Source: Methanovulcanius yangii (lineage in GTDB: Archaea; Halobacteriota; Methanomicrobia; Methanomicrobiales; Methanomicrobiaceae). Taken from it: DNA of 64,000 nucleotides. How positions within the stretch are numbered: the stretch's first letter is position 1; the number at the start of each line of letters is the position of its first letter. The translations under genes and the position numbers were made by a program. The notes beneath the pieces were generated by a model that saw nothing but the letters and a program-made list of their open reading frames with translations, had not been told where the DNA came from and ran no database searches. Shown one piece after another: positions 16,913-26,161 of this stretch. The stretch is taken from NCBI RefSeq assembly GCF_018687785.1, contig NZ_LTBL01000001.1, positions 124,001 through 188,000 on the forward strand. The letters run 5' to 3'.

Positions 16913-19657
16913 ATGAAATTTAGAAGAAGGGGAAAAATAGTATGGGTAAGTCTAGGCTTATTTTTGTTAATACCGAGCATGCTTTGTGGACAAGCAATAG
17001 CTGTCGACTTCGGAACCTATCCCGGAAGTTCTTATGAATTTGTCACCAAGTGGGGCACAGAAGGGTACAATGACGGGCAGTTCAAGTTTCCGAATGCCAT
17101 TGCGGTAGACAGTTCTGGTTATGTCTATGTGCTTGACCATTCTGAGCAACGTGTCCAGAAATTTACTTCTGACGGGACATTCGTTAGTAAATTAAAGTAT
17201 GGTGATTTCTGGGGTGCCAAAGGCATCGCTGTTGACGATGATGGAAATATCTATATTTGCGATACCGAAAATAATCGCATACAGAAATTCGCCCCCAATG
17301 GGGCTTTATTGACCAGATGGGGCACAGAAGGGTACAATGACGGGCAGTTCAAGTTTCCGAATGCCATTGCGGTAGACAGTTCTGGTTATGTCTATGTGCT
17401 TGACCATTCTGAGCAACGTGTCCAGAAATTTACTTCTGACGGGACATTCGTTAGTAAATTAAAGTATGGTGATTTCTGGGGTGCCAAAGGCATCGCTGTT
17501 GACGATGATGGAAATATCTATATTTGCGATACCGAAAATAATCGCATACAGAAATTCGCCCCCAATGGGGCTTTATTGACCAGATGGGGCACAGAAGGGT
17601 ACAATGACGGGCAGTTCAAGTTTCCGAATGCCATTGCGGTAGACAGTTCTGGTTATGTCTATGTGCTTGACCATTCTGAGCAACGTGTCCAGAAATTTAC
17701 TTCTGACGGGACATTCGTTAGTAAATTAAAGTATGGTGATTTCTGGGGTGCCAAAGGCATCGCTGTTGATGATGGTGGTAATATCTATATTTGTGATACA
17801 GAAAATAATCGCATACAGGTCTTTAAACCCATAAATGGAGTGAATCCACAGCAATTGGACACCGGGTTCATTCTAGGAAAACATGGCTACCAATTCTATA
17901 ATTTCGATAAATCCCCTCTTTCATGGAATTTATTTGAAGCAGTCTACGGAAAGGATGAGGTCACCTATTCGAATGGCAATCCAACAATTACAGCAAATGC
18001 ATTCTATTCTTTAAATTTTAAAAATAGTGCAACCGGTGGGTCTTGTTTCGGTATATCGGCAAGTTCACTTGATTTGTTCCAGAATTCTCAAGATGGTGAG
18101 TATGCATGGAATACCGGGATAGCAGAAACCCTTAATCTTGATAGATCATGGTCATTTTTCGCAAATGAGAAAATTCCAACCTCGCTATCAACCGTGGAGG
18201 ATTTCATCGAATATTACCACCCTCAACAAATGGATCGCGCCTGCCAAAATGATAGGGATTACTATCAAGGGAGTATTACTGTCTATAATGAATTAAAATC
18301 AAGGATGGGGAATAAAAATGCCTGGATTGCTGATCCCGTTGTTCTTGATATTTGGTGGATTGATGGTCAAGATTTACATGGGCACACAATTGTTCCATAT
18401 AAAATAATTGAAGATAACAATGTTGCTAAAGTCTATGTTTATGACAGCAATTATCCTTTAAAAGACTATGCTGATTATGAATTTTGGGTAGAATTTGATC
18501 AAAATACGAATTCGTTACAAACTGGCTATGATTACTATTTTAACGGACAGAAATACGAATTTTCATTAATTAATATCGATGTTGTTACCTTGGTTCGTCT
18601 TTCTACTATCAAACAGGACTCGGATATTCCATTTTGGGATAGTGTATCATCGATGATAAGATTATTTTTTACAAGCAGTGACGGTGATCACCTTGGATAC
18701 TACAACGGCGAGTGGGTGAGCGAAATTCCGGGAGCGTACAAAGTCACCATTACAGGAGATAGTTCTCAATACCCTGAAACCTATTACATCGGTGATTTAG
18801 ACCTAAAAAGGGAAATTGTTGGAACAGATTATGGTGTCGGGAGTGTGTCGATAATTCGACCAAACACATTGGTCACGGCTAACATATCGGTTACACCTAT
18901 CTCTGTTGATGAACTTGTGGTTCCTCCGGACGGTTCATATGCTGAATTTATTTCAGGTCAGGGAACTGATTCGCTCGAACTAAATTTTGTGAAAGAAACT
19001 GATGAGTTTGGCAGAATGGCAGCAATAAATGGATTTTCCTTGAAAACTGGGGACGCTGCCGGGCTCGCCTTCGAAGAAGATCTCCAGAACATAACTCTCA
19101 CCAACACCGGGACTGAGAGGGAATACACCCTCATTCTCGAACAGGTCGGCTCCAATGCCGGAACCTTCGAAAACCCCTTCCTCACCACCCTTGGCCCCGA
19201 CTCATCGGCGAAGATTATTCCCGACAACTGGGACGACCTAGAAAACACCTATCTAAAAGTGGAGCATGACATCGGCAACGACGGCATCATCGACGAGACC
19301 GAGATCGCGACCGAACTCGTTGCGACCGTGGATCTTGACCCCGATGTGATCAAACTGGGAAGCAAGGGCAATGTTGTCACCGCCTATATAGAGCTGCCTC
19401 CCGAATATGGTGCGGATGACTTCGGCGAGGGGCCCGTCCGGCTCGTTACAGTAAATGGCCAGTATGTCGATCTCCCCGCCATCGAGCCGAACACGGTGGG
19501 CGATTACGATGAGGATGCCATCCCCGACCTGATGGTCAAGTTCGATCGGCAGATCCTCGAAGAGTTCCTGACAGAAGGAGAGAATGAAATCTCCGTCCTT
19601 GGAACGCTCAGCGACGGGATGTATTACAGCGGTGTGGACGCAATCCGCGCCAAATAA
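16913..19657 (+). CDS. Secreted NHL-repeat protein with papain-like central domain
   Basis: A signal peptide (VWVSLGLFLLIPSMLCGQAIA) is followed by about six NHL repeats (FPNAIAVDSSGYVYVLD and KGIAVDDDGNIYICDTENNRIQKF types) forming a beta-propeller. Next comes a region with GGSCFGISASS, GHTIVPYKI and VYVYDSNYP, placed like the Cys, His and Asp/Asn of papain-fold enzymes (Cys378, His491, Asp511 from this start). The C-terminal third is beta-sandwich-like. GAGGT sits eight bases before the ATG at 16913; the frame is open from 16892. It is probably a cell-surface binding protein or peptidase. The middle is AT-rich and the last 600 bases GC-rich, suggesting a mosaic. Confidence 0.75.
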   Translation: MKFRRRGKIVWVSLGLFLLIPSMLCGQAIAVDFGTYPGSSYEFVTKWGTEGYNDGQFKFPNAIAVDSSGYVYVLDHSEQRVQKFTSDGTFVSKLKYGDFWGAKGIAVDDDGNIYICDTENNRIQKFAPNGALLTRWGTEGYNDGQFKFPNAIAVDSSGYVYVLDHSEQRVQKFTSDGTFVSKLKYGDFWGAKGIAVDDDGNIYICDTENNRIQKFAPNGALLTRWGTEGYNDGQFKFPNAIAVDSSGYVYVLDHSEQRVQKFTSDGTFVSKLKYGDFWGAKGIAVDDGGNIYICDTENNRIQVFKPINGVNPQQLDTGFILGKHGYQFYNFDKSPLSWNLFEAVYGKDEVTYSNGNPTITANAFYSLNFKNSATGGSCFGISASSLDLFQNSQDGEYAWNTGIAETLNLDRSWSFFANEKIPTSLSTVEDFIEYYHPQQMDRACQNDRDYYQGSITVYNELKSRMGNKNAWIADPVVLDIWWIDGQDLHGHTIVPYKIIEDNNVAKVYVYDSNYPLKDYADYEFWVEFDQNTNSLQTGYDYYFNGQKYEFSLINIDVVTLVRLSTIKQDSDIPFWDSVSSMIRLFFTSSDGDHLGYYNGEWVSEIPGAYKVTITGDSSQYPETYYIGDLDLKREIVGTDYGVGSVSIIRPNTLVTANISVTPISVDELVVPPDGSYAEFISGQGTDSLELNFVKETDEFGRMAAINGFSLKTGDAAGLAFEEDLQNITLTNTGTEREYTLILEQVGSNAGTFENPFLTTLGPDSSAKIIPDNWDDLENTYLKVEHDIGNDGIIDETEIATELVATVDLDPDVIKLGSKGNVVTAYIELPPEYGADDFGEGPVRLVTVNGQYVDLPAIEPNTVGDYDEDAIPDLMVKFDRQILEEFLTEGENEISVLGTLSDGMYYSGVDAIRAK
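17051..17818 (+). repeat. Tandem 267-base DNA repeat encoding NHL pairs
   Basis: Units begin at 17051, 17318 and 17585, each starting TGGGGCACAGAAGGG. The first two full units read as identical; the third is identical until about 17769, then has silent and single changes (GATGATGGTGGT, TGTGATACA) and stops short. Each unit encodes 89 residues, two NHL blades. Confidence 0.95.
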
Positions 19658-19982
19658 TTATTCACTTTTTTCAAGTATTCCTACAGAGGCCCGCCGCCGG
19701 AGCGTGACTGCAGAGTAGTGACACGGAGGGGTCAACCCCCCGTTCGAGCTGCCGGACGCCGAATCCGCAGGATGAGGTGGTCGGGAGCGACAGAGATCCC
19801 GGACATGGAGTGCCACGGCAGGCCCCCTGTCCCGAAGCGAGCGGAAGCGAGGGAGGGAGCAGGGCCGTACTCCAGACAATGGAGATGTGAGCACCGGCCC
19901 CATATTTCATGGCCGCCTCTCCACCTGATTACTTGGAAAGCAGGCTCTTCGAACTCATCCTTCTTACGGATCCCCGTCCGAT
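19658..19982. other. Intergenic region without visible gene
   Basis: Between the NHL gene and the convergent protease gene. It starts with TTATTCACTTTTTTCAAG, a possible T-rich terminator. The rest is GC-rich and shows no convincing gene, RNA or repeat. Confidence 0.4.
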
Positions 19983-20642
19983 TCAGTCCTCTGACCGGGT
20001 CTGTTTCGGCCAGATGGAATCCCGGTTGTAGGCGATGAGCAGAAGCACAAAGAGGAGGAGCGGAAGGCCGATCGCAAATATCCTGCCGGACTCTGTATGC
20101 CCGACCATCAGGTTGTAGAGGGCGTGGATTATCACCGCGACCGTGTACAGCCCGAAGAGGATCGATGGCAGTGACCGTCTCGAGAAGCCATAGGTCAGGA
20201 AGATCCCGTACCCGATGATCGCCGTCATGCACCCGTGCATGACCGAGGTCGTGATCCCCCGGACCACCGCATATGCAACTGCCCCCACGCCGCCGAGCAT
20301 GAAGGTCGAGATATATACGTAGTTCTCCAGGATTGCGAATCCGAATCCTGACGCCATTGCGAGCACGAGCAGCTCCTTGGAGTACCGTTGCCCGAAGGCC
20401 AGCAGAAGGACGAATAGCGGCAGGGCTTTGACGAACTCCTCGACCACCGGAGCAATCGATACGTCGGTGAGAACCGTGCCTGCCGCAAGGGTAAGGGAGA
20501 GCGCATGAATGACGTAATAGGAGATCACCGCCGCCGACAGACCCCAGATCAGGAACGCGAGGATCCTCCGCTGCCCGCCCTCAAGGAAGATCAGGAGGAA
20601 GAACAGCGGCAGCGAGGCCGCCAGGTAGAACTCGAGGATCAT
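19983..20642 (-). CDS. PrsW-like intramembrane metalloprotease
   Basis: A 219-residue polytopic protein with PrsW-family motifs: VVEEFVKALP (Glu68, Glu69), FGFAILENYVY, and histidines at 136 (VMHGCMT) and 173 (IIHALYN), which together bind zinc within the membrane. PrsW enzymes cut membrane proteins, for example anti-sigma factors; the archaeal substrate is unknown. The ATG at 20642 overlaps the upstream gene's stop (ATGA). A longer frame to 21122 is only a shadow of that gene. Confidence 0.82.
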   Translation of the reverse strand: MILEFYLAASLPLFFLLIFLEGGQRRILAFLIWGLSAAVISYYVIHALSLTLAAGTVLTDVSIAPVVEEFVKALPLFVLLLAFGQRYSKELLVLAMASGFGFAILENYVYISTFMLGGVGAVAYAVVRGITTSVMHGCMTAIIGYGIFLTYGFSRRSLPSILFGLYTVAVIIHALYNLMVGHTESGRIFAIGLPLLLFVLLLIAYNRDSIWPKQTRSED

Positions 20643-21373
20643 GGCTCCTCCTCCTTTCCATACCCGAGGTACGCGAGGGCAAGGAGCGAGAACGCGATCG
20701 CGGCCATTGAGCCGGCCGCGTTCAGGGGCCACGGGGGGTCCGGCAGGGTGGAACGGAGTGCGTAGAGTATATGTGCGAGAGAGAAGACGATGGTGCCGCC
20801 GAACAGCACCGGGAACCGGTGAGCCGAACGGAGAATCGCCTCTGACAGGAGGATAACAGCGAGGACAAGGATGACGAGCGTAGTCAGGGTCTTCGCGTTC
20901 ACCCCGAGCAGATACACGAACCCAAGACCGAAAACGAAGAGGGGCACCGCGATCAGTGCTGCATGCCACCATGGGAGGGAACTGCGTGGCATCCCTTCCA
21001 GGTACCCGGCGATCAGGAAGAGAAAGGCCCCGACAAACCCGAGATCCGCGACGGTCGGGTAGTTCAGGCCTCCCCCGATCAGGATGAAATAGGCATACCA
21101 GAACGCATTGCCGAGGGTCCATGTCGCCCCGGCAAAAGCCCCGTGTGCGAGAAGCAGGTTCGGGGTACGGCGGAGGTAGGTCCAGGCGGCCACACCCGCC
21201 GCGGCCATACTGGCCACGAGCTGGGTCGCGTTGCTGATCTCGTTGAAGAATCCGGTCAGATCCCCGCCCACCACCGCCACGCCTCCGAGCAGGCCGAGCG
21301 AGACCACAAGCAGCACCACGAGAATGCCACGGAAGACTGTCTCAGGGTATCGCCGATCCACGGGGAGTTGCAT
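20639..21373 (-). CDS. Integral membrane protein, unknown function
   Basis: The 244 residues contain about seven hydrophobic helices and no recognised motif. It is translationally coupled to the PrsW-like protease by a four-base overlap and may be its partner or substrate; this is inference from gene order. The ATG at 21373 starts a basic segment before the first helix. Confidence 0.65.
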   Translation of the reverse strand: MQLPVDRRYPETVFRGILVVLLVVSLGLLGGVAVVGGDLTGFFNEISNATQLVASMAAAGVAAWTYLRRTPNLLLAHGAFAGATWTLGNAFWYAYFILIGGGLNYPTVADLGFVGAFLFLIAGYLEGMPRSSLPWWHAALIAVPLFVFGLGFVYLLGVNAKTLTTLVILVLAVILLSEAILRSAHRFPVLFGGTIVFSLAHILYALRSTLPDPPWPLNAAGSMAAIAFSLLALAYLGYGKEEEP

Positions 21374-21482
21374 GATAATCTGTAGAGCATAGCCGGATAA
21401 AAATAGTGCCCCATCATTTCAGGTCAGGGGATATGCTTATTTGAAGGACGCACTACCGTAATGCATTTAGTTTGGTGACACC

Positions 21483-21926
21483 ATGAACCAGAAGAATCTC
21501 TCTATTGCGATCGTTGTGGTGGCGGCCTTCGTCATCGTGATTGGTCTGTGGCTCTCCGGGGCCGGGCAGACGGGGTCCCTTTCGGGTGATGTGGCAATCC
21601 CCACGGCGGGGCCGACACCACCAACCCCTGTCAGGACCTTTGTCACGCTGGGGGTGACGGTGCTTCAGGAAAAAGAGGATGGTATGATGGAACGTGCCAT
21701 TCAGTTCTCCGGAACACTGACCGATTCGAGCGGGGCCCCTGTCCCGGGTCGAACCGTGACCATCATGAAAAATGCCAATCCCCCGTATAGCGTAAAAACG
21801 GTAACGACAGGGACCAATGGCGCATTCGATGTCATATATGGCGAGTATAGCCCAAGCGCATATTACGCGGTCTTTGCGGGTGACGAGAAGTATCAAGCCT
21901 CCCAATCAAGTATTATTTCTTCGTGA
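21483..21926 (+). CDS. Membrane-anchored ectodomain protein, MNQKNL family copy 1
   Basis: MNQKNLSIAIVVVAAFVIVIGLWLSG is a single anchor helix nearly identical to those of two neighbouring genes. The outer part holds a beta-sandwich-like domain (FSGTLTDSSGAPVPGRTVTI, GTNGAFDVIYG) similar to the regulatory-like domains of carboxypeptidases. It begins with ATG preceded by TTTGGTGACACC, where GGTGA is the ribosome binding site also seen in the paralogues. Probably a surface protein; ligand unknown. Confidence 0.72.
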   Translation: MNQKNLSIAIVVVAAFVIVIGLWLSGAGQTGSLSGDVAIPTAGPTPPTPVRTFVTLGVTVLQEKEDGMMERAIQFSGTLTDSSGAPVPGRTVTIMKNANPPYSVKTVTTGTNGAFDVIYGEYSPSAYYAVFAGDEKYQASQSSIISS

Positions 21927-22129
21927 GCCTGCTCTGATGGGCGGGGTGCTGGACAGAGGGCGGGGCCCGTACCAGCACCAATAACCTCTCGTTTCAGGTG
22001 GCAGGTTTGGAAAAGTGGAGGGGGAGGCTCTCTCCTATTGTCCCATGGTAGTCTACGATGGCGGCTACCGGAACGGAGTCTCGTAACTGTACTACATCGG
22101 TGGTATGCAACGGGGGAGCATCCATTCCA

Positions 22130-22561
22130 TCAGACGAATGGTTGCACCGGCGATGATACTGTGCCGGACTCTGATGGCAGGTACTGACTATCACCTGCGA
22201 AGGTCGCGACATAGGGATGGCTGCCGCCGGTTTCTGCATAACTGGCTTCGAATCTCCCCGCAAAAGTCGTGACCGTTGCTACGGTACTTCCTTCGGTGCT
22301 GATGGTCACCGTCCGATCAGAAACGGGAGAGTCACCCGCGAGAAGAGTTCCCCGAAAGATAATTTCGCGCTCAGGCCCACTGCTCACATACTCATTGTTC
22401 ACCCACACCTCCAGTGTCAGGGTGGTGTATTGTGGGCCGACGGCGCAGTCGGTACAGCCTGCGAGCGGCCCGGTTTGCCCGGCCCCGGAGAGCCACAGGC
22501 CGATCACAACGGCGATCGCCGCCACCATAATGATCACAATGTAGAGATTCTTCTGGTTCAA
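22130..22561 (-). CDS. Membrane-anchored ectodomain protein, MNQKNL family copy 2
   Basis: The same anchor as copy 1 (MNQKNLYIVIIMVAAIAVVIG) is followed by a different ectodomain (EREIIFRGTLLAGDSPVSDRTVTI, FAGRFEASYAETGG) that keeps the same general beta-sandwich pattern. The start codon is TTG at the place where copy 1 has ATG. GGTGTGGTGACAAC upstream contains the family ribosome binding site. Confidence 0.72.
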   Translation of the reverse strand: MNQKNLYIVIIMVAAIAVVIGLWLSGAGQTGPLAGCTDCAVGPQYTTLTLEVWVNNEYVSSGPEREIIFRGTLLAGDSPVSDRTVTISTEGSTVATVTTFAGRFEASYAETGGSHPYVATFAGDSQYLPSESGTVSSPVQPFV

Positions 22562-22625
22562 GTTGTCACCACACCAATTGATATGATTTCCTTATCATCC
22601 AACGATAATAAAGCCGCACCCGGGG
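22559..22625 (-). repeat. Conserved leader/promoter repeat, copy A
   Basis: This stretch upstream of the MNQKNL copy 2 gene matches 23247-23313 almost base for base, differing only at a few positions. Read on the minus strand it contains TTTATTATCGTTGG, a TATA-like element, then GATGATAAGG and GGTGTGGTGACAAC just before the start codon. Confidence 0.75.
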
Positions 22626-22811
22626 AGAAGGGAACCGACTCATTTCCCATCGAAAAAGAATCGGGGGATATCGGATGGGATATGGTGCAAAGGGATGTGC
22701 TGGTTTCATACATGGAGTGCATCGCGGCATATGTGCAACGAAAAAGAAGGGAAAAAGGAAGCGTGAGCGCTTTCCTCTATGCCCATCCCTGAGGAGATTA
22801 TGCAATTATTG

Positions 22812-23249
22812 TCACAACTTAGTCCCTGATTGGTGGGTGCAGATGACCGATTTGTCACAATACGGGATTCCATTATATTCACATCCTTTATAGACTACCA
22901 TGGGGTCATAGAAGGAAACGGTGGCCTTATTTGCCTTAAATGAGCCATCGGCACCAGTTGTCGTGGAAAACCAGTAATGCCACGTCTCACTCGACTTCTC
23001 ATAGTACCAGACCTCTAAGACCTGGTTTGGGAGTGGTGCTCCGCTGGACGTCTTGAGAGTGCCCCAGATATCCGTCGGAATCACCCCGATGTAGCAATAT
23101 GCCTTCAGTTCCGGAAACTCGCTGCAGCAATAATAACTTACATCTCCGGATAGCGGCCCGGTTTGTCCGGCCCCGGAGAGCCACAGACCAATAACAACGG
23201 CGATCGCCACCACCACGACGATCGCAATATAGAGATTCTTCTGGTTTAT
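22812..23249 (-). CDS. Membrane-anchored ectodomain protein, MNQKNL family copy 3
   Basis: The sequence NQKNLYIAIVVVVAIAVVIGL repeats the family anchor, and the ectodomain is Cys-rich and different again (VSYYCCSEFPELKAYC, GTLKTSSGAPLPNQVLEV, TTGADGSFKANKATV). At the homologous start position the codon is ATA (23247-23249), so either ATA is used or translation begins at a GTG such as 23216 inside the anchor, giving a shortened helix. It is otherwise intact. Confidence 0.62.
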   Translation of the reverse strand: MNQKNLYIAIVVVVAIAVVIGLWLSGAGQTGPLSGDVSYYCCSEFPELKAYCYIGVIPTDIWGTLKTSSGAPLPNQVLEVWYYEKSSETWHYWFSTTTGADGSFKANKATVSFYDPMVVYKGCEYNGIPYCDKSVICTHQSGTKL

Positions 23250-23313
23250 GTTGTCACCACACCTATTGATATGATTTCCTTATCATCCAATGATAATTAA
23301 GCCGCACCTGGGG
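23247..23313 (-). repeat. Conserved leader/promoter repeat, copy B
   Basis: The second copy of the leader in front of the MNQKNL genes, here upstream of copy 3. On the minus strand it has TTAATTATCATTGGATGATAAGG and GGTGTGGTGACAAC. Conservation of the untranslated part means that the duplication carried the promoter with the anchor. Confidence 0.75.
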
Positions 23314-23817
23314 TGCAATACATAAGGAACGCCCCTCATTCTTTTCTTCGGGCTTTTTCCGGGAGTACCATGCCCGGGACGGGGCTGCCTGCCATAAACG
23401 GGGAAGAAGAAATTCCGGAGTTCTGCCCACCGCCGTCCGGGTCTCCGGGAACTCTAGGGCAGCGAGAACCACGTCGCGGGCGAACGCTGTAAGCGGGGTG
23501 ATGAGTGTGGCTGGAAATTGACCTTCATGTACACCGTTGCAGCACATGTGCTGTTCATGGGTGACCAGTACGCGAATGAAGCTCGAGGGCACCCTCTTCA
23601 GGATTAAGGTTGACAGATCAAAGGACTCGGGCCTCGGCTGAAAACGGATTAATTATTTTCTACTTATTATTTTATTTCCTAATTAATTTATTATACACCT
23701 TCAATTTAAAATTCGAGCTGTTTTTTTAGTATTTAGATATAATTAGTTAATTTTTTGCGCGTTTTAAAAAGGCATAAATACTCATGTTAATTATTTTACT
23801 TTGATGGGTGGGTTCAT
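23314..23817. other. Boundary from GC-rich to AT-rich DNA
   Basis: The left part is GC-rich and holds only a gene remnant at 23576. From about 23640 the sequence becomes strongly AT-rich and stays so through the next gene. GGCATAAATACT at about 23771 is a TATA-like element, and GGGTGGG just before 23818 a ribosome binding site, for that gene. Confidence 0.5.
23576..23641 (+). pseudogene. Remnant of the small gene found at 12001
   Basis: ATGAAGCTCGAGGGCACC, then CTCTTCAGGATTAAGGTTGAC, matches the stretch of the 12001-12204 gene from its MKLEGTILTMKIDISKDFG segment, with several substitutions, and ends at TGA after 21 codons. Only the middle third of the family is present. Confidence 0.6.
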
Positions 23818-26103
23818 ATGACAACTTCAATTAATAATTCATCTTCTGGAGAAAAGGATATTTCGAAAGAAATTTCCTCGGATCCAGAAAGAAATAAAAG
23901 GAATTTTTGTAAAGAGATAGATCTCCAAAACAATTATTCCATAATATTATTAATGATGATAATATTATTTCCAACATCACTTGTCATCTCATATCTCTTA
24001 CTTCCTTTGACACCTCTAACTCTTGAGATACTGAAAAGTATATTCGGCTTTCAATTATGTATTGTAACAATATTTTTATCCCTTACTGTCCTTGTCGTAA
24101 AATTAACTGCATCGAACTATTCTTTGAGAAAGATTGGCTTTTTTTTCAAATCACCATTTTTAATGGGCCCAATTGTTATACTACTGATTTCTTCCGTATG
24201 CAATGCTATAGCTATAGGTACCTTATTTCCCGGAGATAGTAGTATTGCATTATATAATGAAACAATTTCCAGTGCAATATTAGACAAAAATCATTTTTAT
24301 GAATCTTTGTATTCTATTTTTACCGGGACACTCTTGATTTATTTTTTGATAATAATGGCGATATTTTCTATTGGAATGGTGGCATTATCAATATATTATA
24401 TTTTCAACGAATCAAAACCTGAAAATATTATTTGTTCGATAAAAAAAGCGAATAATCTAATATCTAATAAAAAGAGGATTTTTGAAGAATTAGGTTCTTT
24501 GTTGCAACAGTTTGCCGATGTAATTCACCCGTCGATCCAAAAATCAGATTTTCATGCAGTAAACACTGGATTACAATGCATTTCTCAAACAATTGATGAA
24601 TTAAAAGAAAATCAGAATATAAATCCCTGTGATTGGGAACAAATTTCTAAATTGTATACAACTCGCCTCTCCAGGTTTGGACGTGATGCAATTGGACAGA
24701 AAGACGAAGATATTGCTATTAGGATAATTAATCAGCATTTGAATTTTTTAAAATTACATATTAACCAACCTCGGTCCGAACGGTCATTAATTCAGTCTTA
24801 CCAAATAGATCCAGTTATTAATTCAATATCTGATATCGGGATAGCTTCTGTTGAAGCCGGGCTGGGCAGAGCTACACTCGAAGCCTTAAAAGGCCTCTAT
24901 TTCTGTGGATGTATAGCCGTTGGAAATTTATCAGAATCTGATACAAGTACAGCTCGTTTGGATCATACGGAATATGGTGAATACAAATTTACACTCTTGA
25001 AAAAAGAAATCGATGTGGCAATTGAGGAAAACATTTGCATTTCACAGAAGGTTGACACCGCTGAGATGGACTCGGAAGAGGTAAGAAAAAATTTCTTGAA
25101 TGCCTCAATAAACGCCACTCAGTCAATAAGTGCAATTAGTCAAATTGCCTCACACCGAAATTATGAACAAATTGCGATTAATTCTGTTGACTGTATCGGA
25201 AAAATTGGTTGGTCATCATGTAAAATGAAACTTGATTCCAAGAAAGGATACACAAAAGATTTACCTGGAAGAATTATTTGGAAAATGAAGGATGCCGGGA
25301 TAACTGCGGCTAGTTGCCAATTAGAAGGTGCCACAATTTACTTTGAAAAAATCCTAAATAAAATTGCATTATGTGCTATAGAAGAGTCTAATACAAAGAA
25401 GAGAGATGCATATCGACCTGATCAATATCCGATTGATATCATCCATGCGGATGAAAACAAACTATCCCACTATCCTGTTGACATTGCTAAAGCTCTCCGG
25501 GAAATCGGTCAGATTGCAGGTGAAAATAAACTTGAAAGCGCAATAATTCGTAATTCACTGTATTTGTCACATGTTGGGATTGAATGTGTAAAGAAAAATA
25601 TCCACTATTTTTCAAGAGGCGACGCATTCTCTAAAGTTGAACGAGAATATCCATCGGTTAGAGTAGTTTGGTGCCTGAAAGATTTAGGCAAGTCAGCGGC
25701 AAAAAATGGTATAGAGAAAGGTACAGTCCAAGTTATTGAGGACATTATTAAAATTCTAAGTTTTGCAACGGATAGATGGCATGATAAATCCATTGATAAA
25801 AAGGAATTTGATAAAATCTCAACTAAATCCGTTAATGGTCTGAAAGAGATTTGGGAGAACTCTTCCTCGAATAATTTGAGCGAAGCTCGGAATAAGATTA
25901 TGATATTTATCAATAGGGAAGTAGATCGTACAAAAGATAAGTATGATTTTAATATTATTGAATATGTTGATAATATTTCCCGGAAAGAATTGGAAATAGT
26001 TGCTGATGATAAATTCGTAAAATTGGTGGATCAATATCGTAAGGGGCCATGGAAAGCTAGCAAATATATGCAAATGCAATTATTCGATGTTCATGAATCC
26101 TAA
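23818..26103 (+). CDS. Large AT-rich membrane protein, DUF2254-like N-terminus
   Basis: The 761-residue product has four hydrophobic helices in the first 200 residues (near 41-65, 73-96, 112-132 and 168-195), then a long helical cytoplasmic part of 550 residues. FQLCIVTIFLSLTVLVVKLTA followed by NYSLRKIGFF resembles the DUF2254 membrane family; the large C-terminal part is unfamiliar. It has GGGTGGG before its ATG. Base composition is far more AT-rich than the neighbours and it sits beside a type I restriction system, so recent transfer and a defence role are reasonable guesses, not shown. Confidence 0.6.
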   Translation: MTTSINNSSSGEKDISKEISSDPERNKRNFCKEIDLQNNYSIILLMMIILFPTSLVISYLLLPLTPLTLEILKSIFGFQLCIVTIFLSLTVLVVKLTASNYSLRKIGFFFKSPFLMGPIVILLISSVCNAIAIGTLFPGDSSIALYNETISSAILDKNHFYESLYSIFTGTLLIYFLIIMAIFSIGMVALSIYYIFNESKPENIICSIKKANNLISNKKRIFEELGSLLQQFADVIHPSIQKSDFHAVNTGLQCISQTIDELKENQNINPCDWEQISKLYTTRLSRFGRDAIGQKDEDIAIRIINQHLNFLKLHINQPRSERSLIQSYQIDPVINSISDIGIASVEAGLGRATLEALKGLYFCGCIAVGNLSESDTSTARLDHTEYGEYKFTLLKKEIDVAIEENICISQKVDTAEMDSEEVRKNFLNASINATQSISAISQIASHRNYEQIAINSVDCIGKIGWSSCKMKLDSKKGYTKDLPGRIIWKMKDAGITAASCQLEGATIYFEKILNKIALCAIEESNTKKRDAYRPDQYPIDIIHADENKLSHYPVDIAKALREIGQIAGENKLESAIIRNSLYLSHVGIECVKKNIHYFSRGDAFSKVEREYPSVRVVWCLKDLGKSAAKNGIEKGTVQVIEDIIKILSFATDRWHDKSIDKKEFDKISTKSVNGLKEIWENSSSNNLSEARNKIMIFINREVDRTKDKYDFNIIEYVDNISRKELEIVADDKFVKLVDQYRKGPWKASKYMQMQLFDVHES

Positions 26104-26161
26104 CCTTCTCCTTATCTCTCTAATTTCGATGTCATTTTCCGGCAATGAATTTTCAGATTAA

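Noticed and set aside
19840-19870. Match to the tRNA-Leu 3' end as an attachment site
   Set aside because: Only a short GCGAGGGAGGGAG-like word is shared; it lacks the following bases of the tRNA and lies outside the island.
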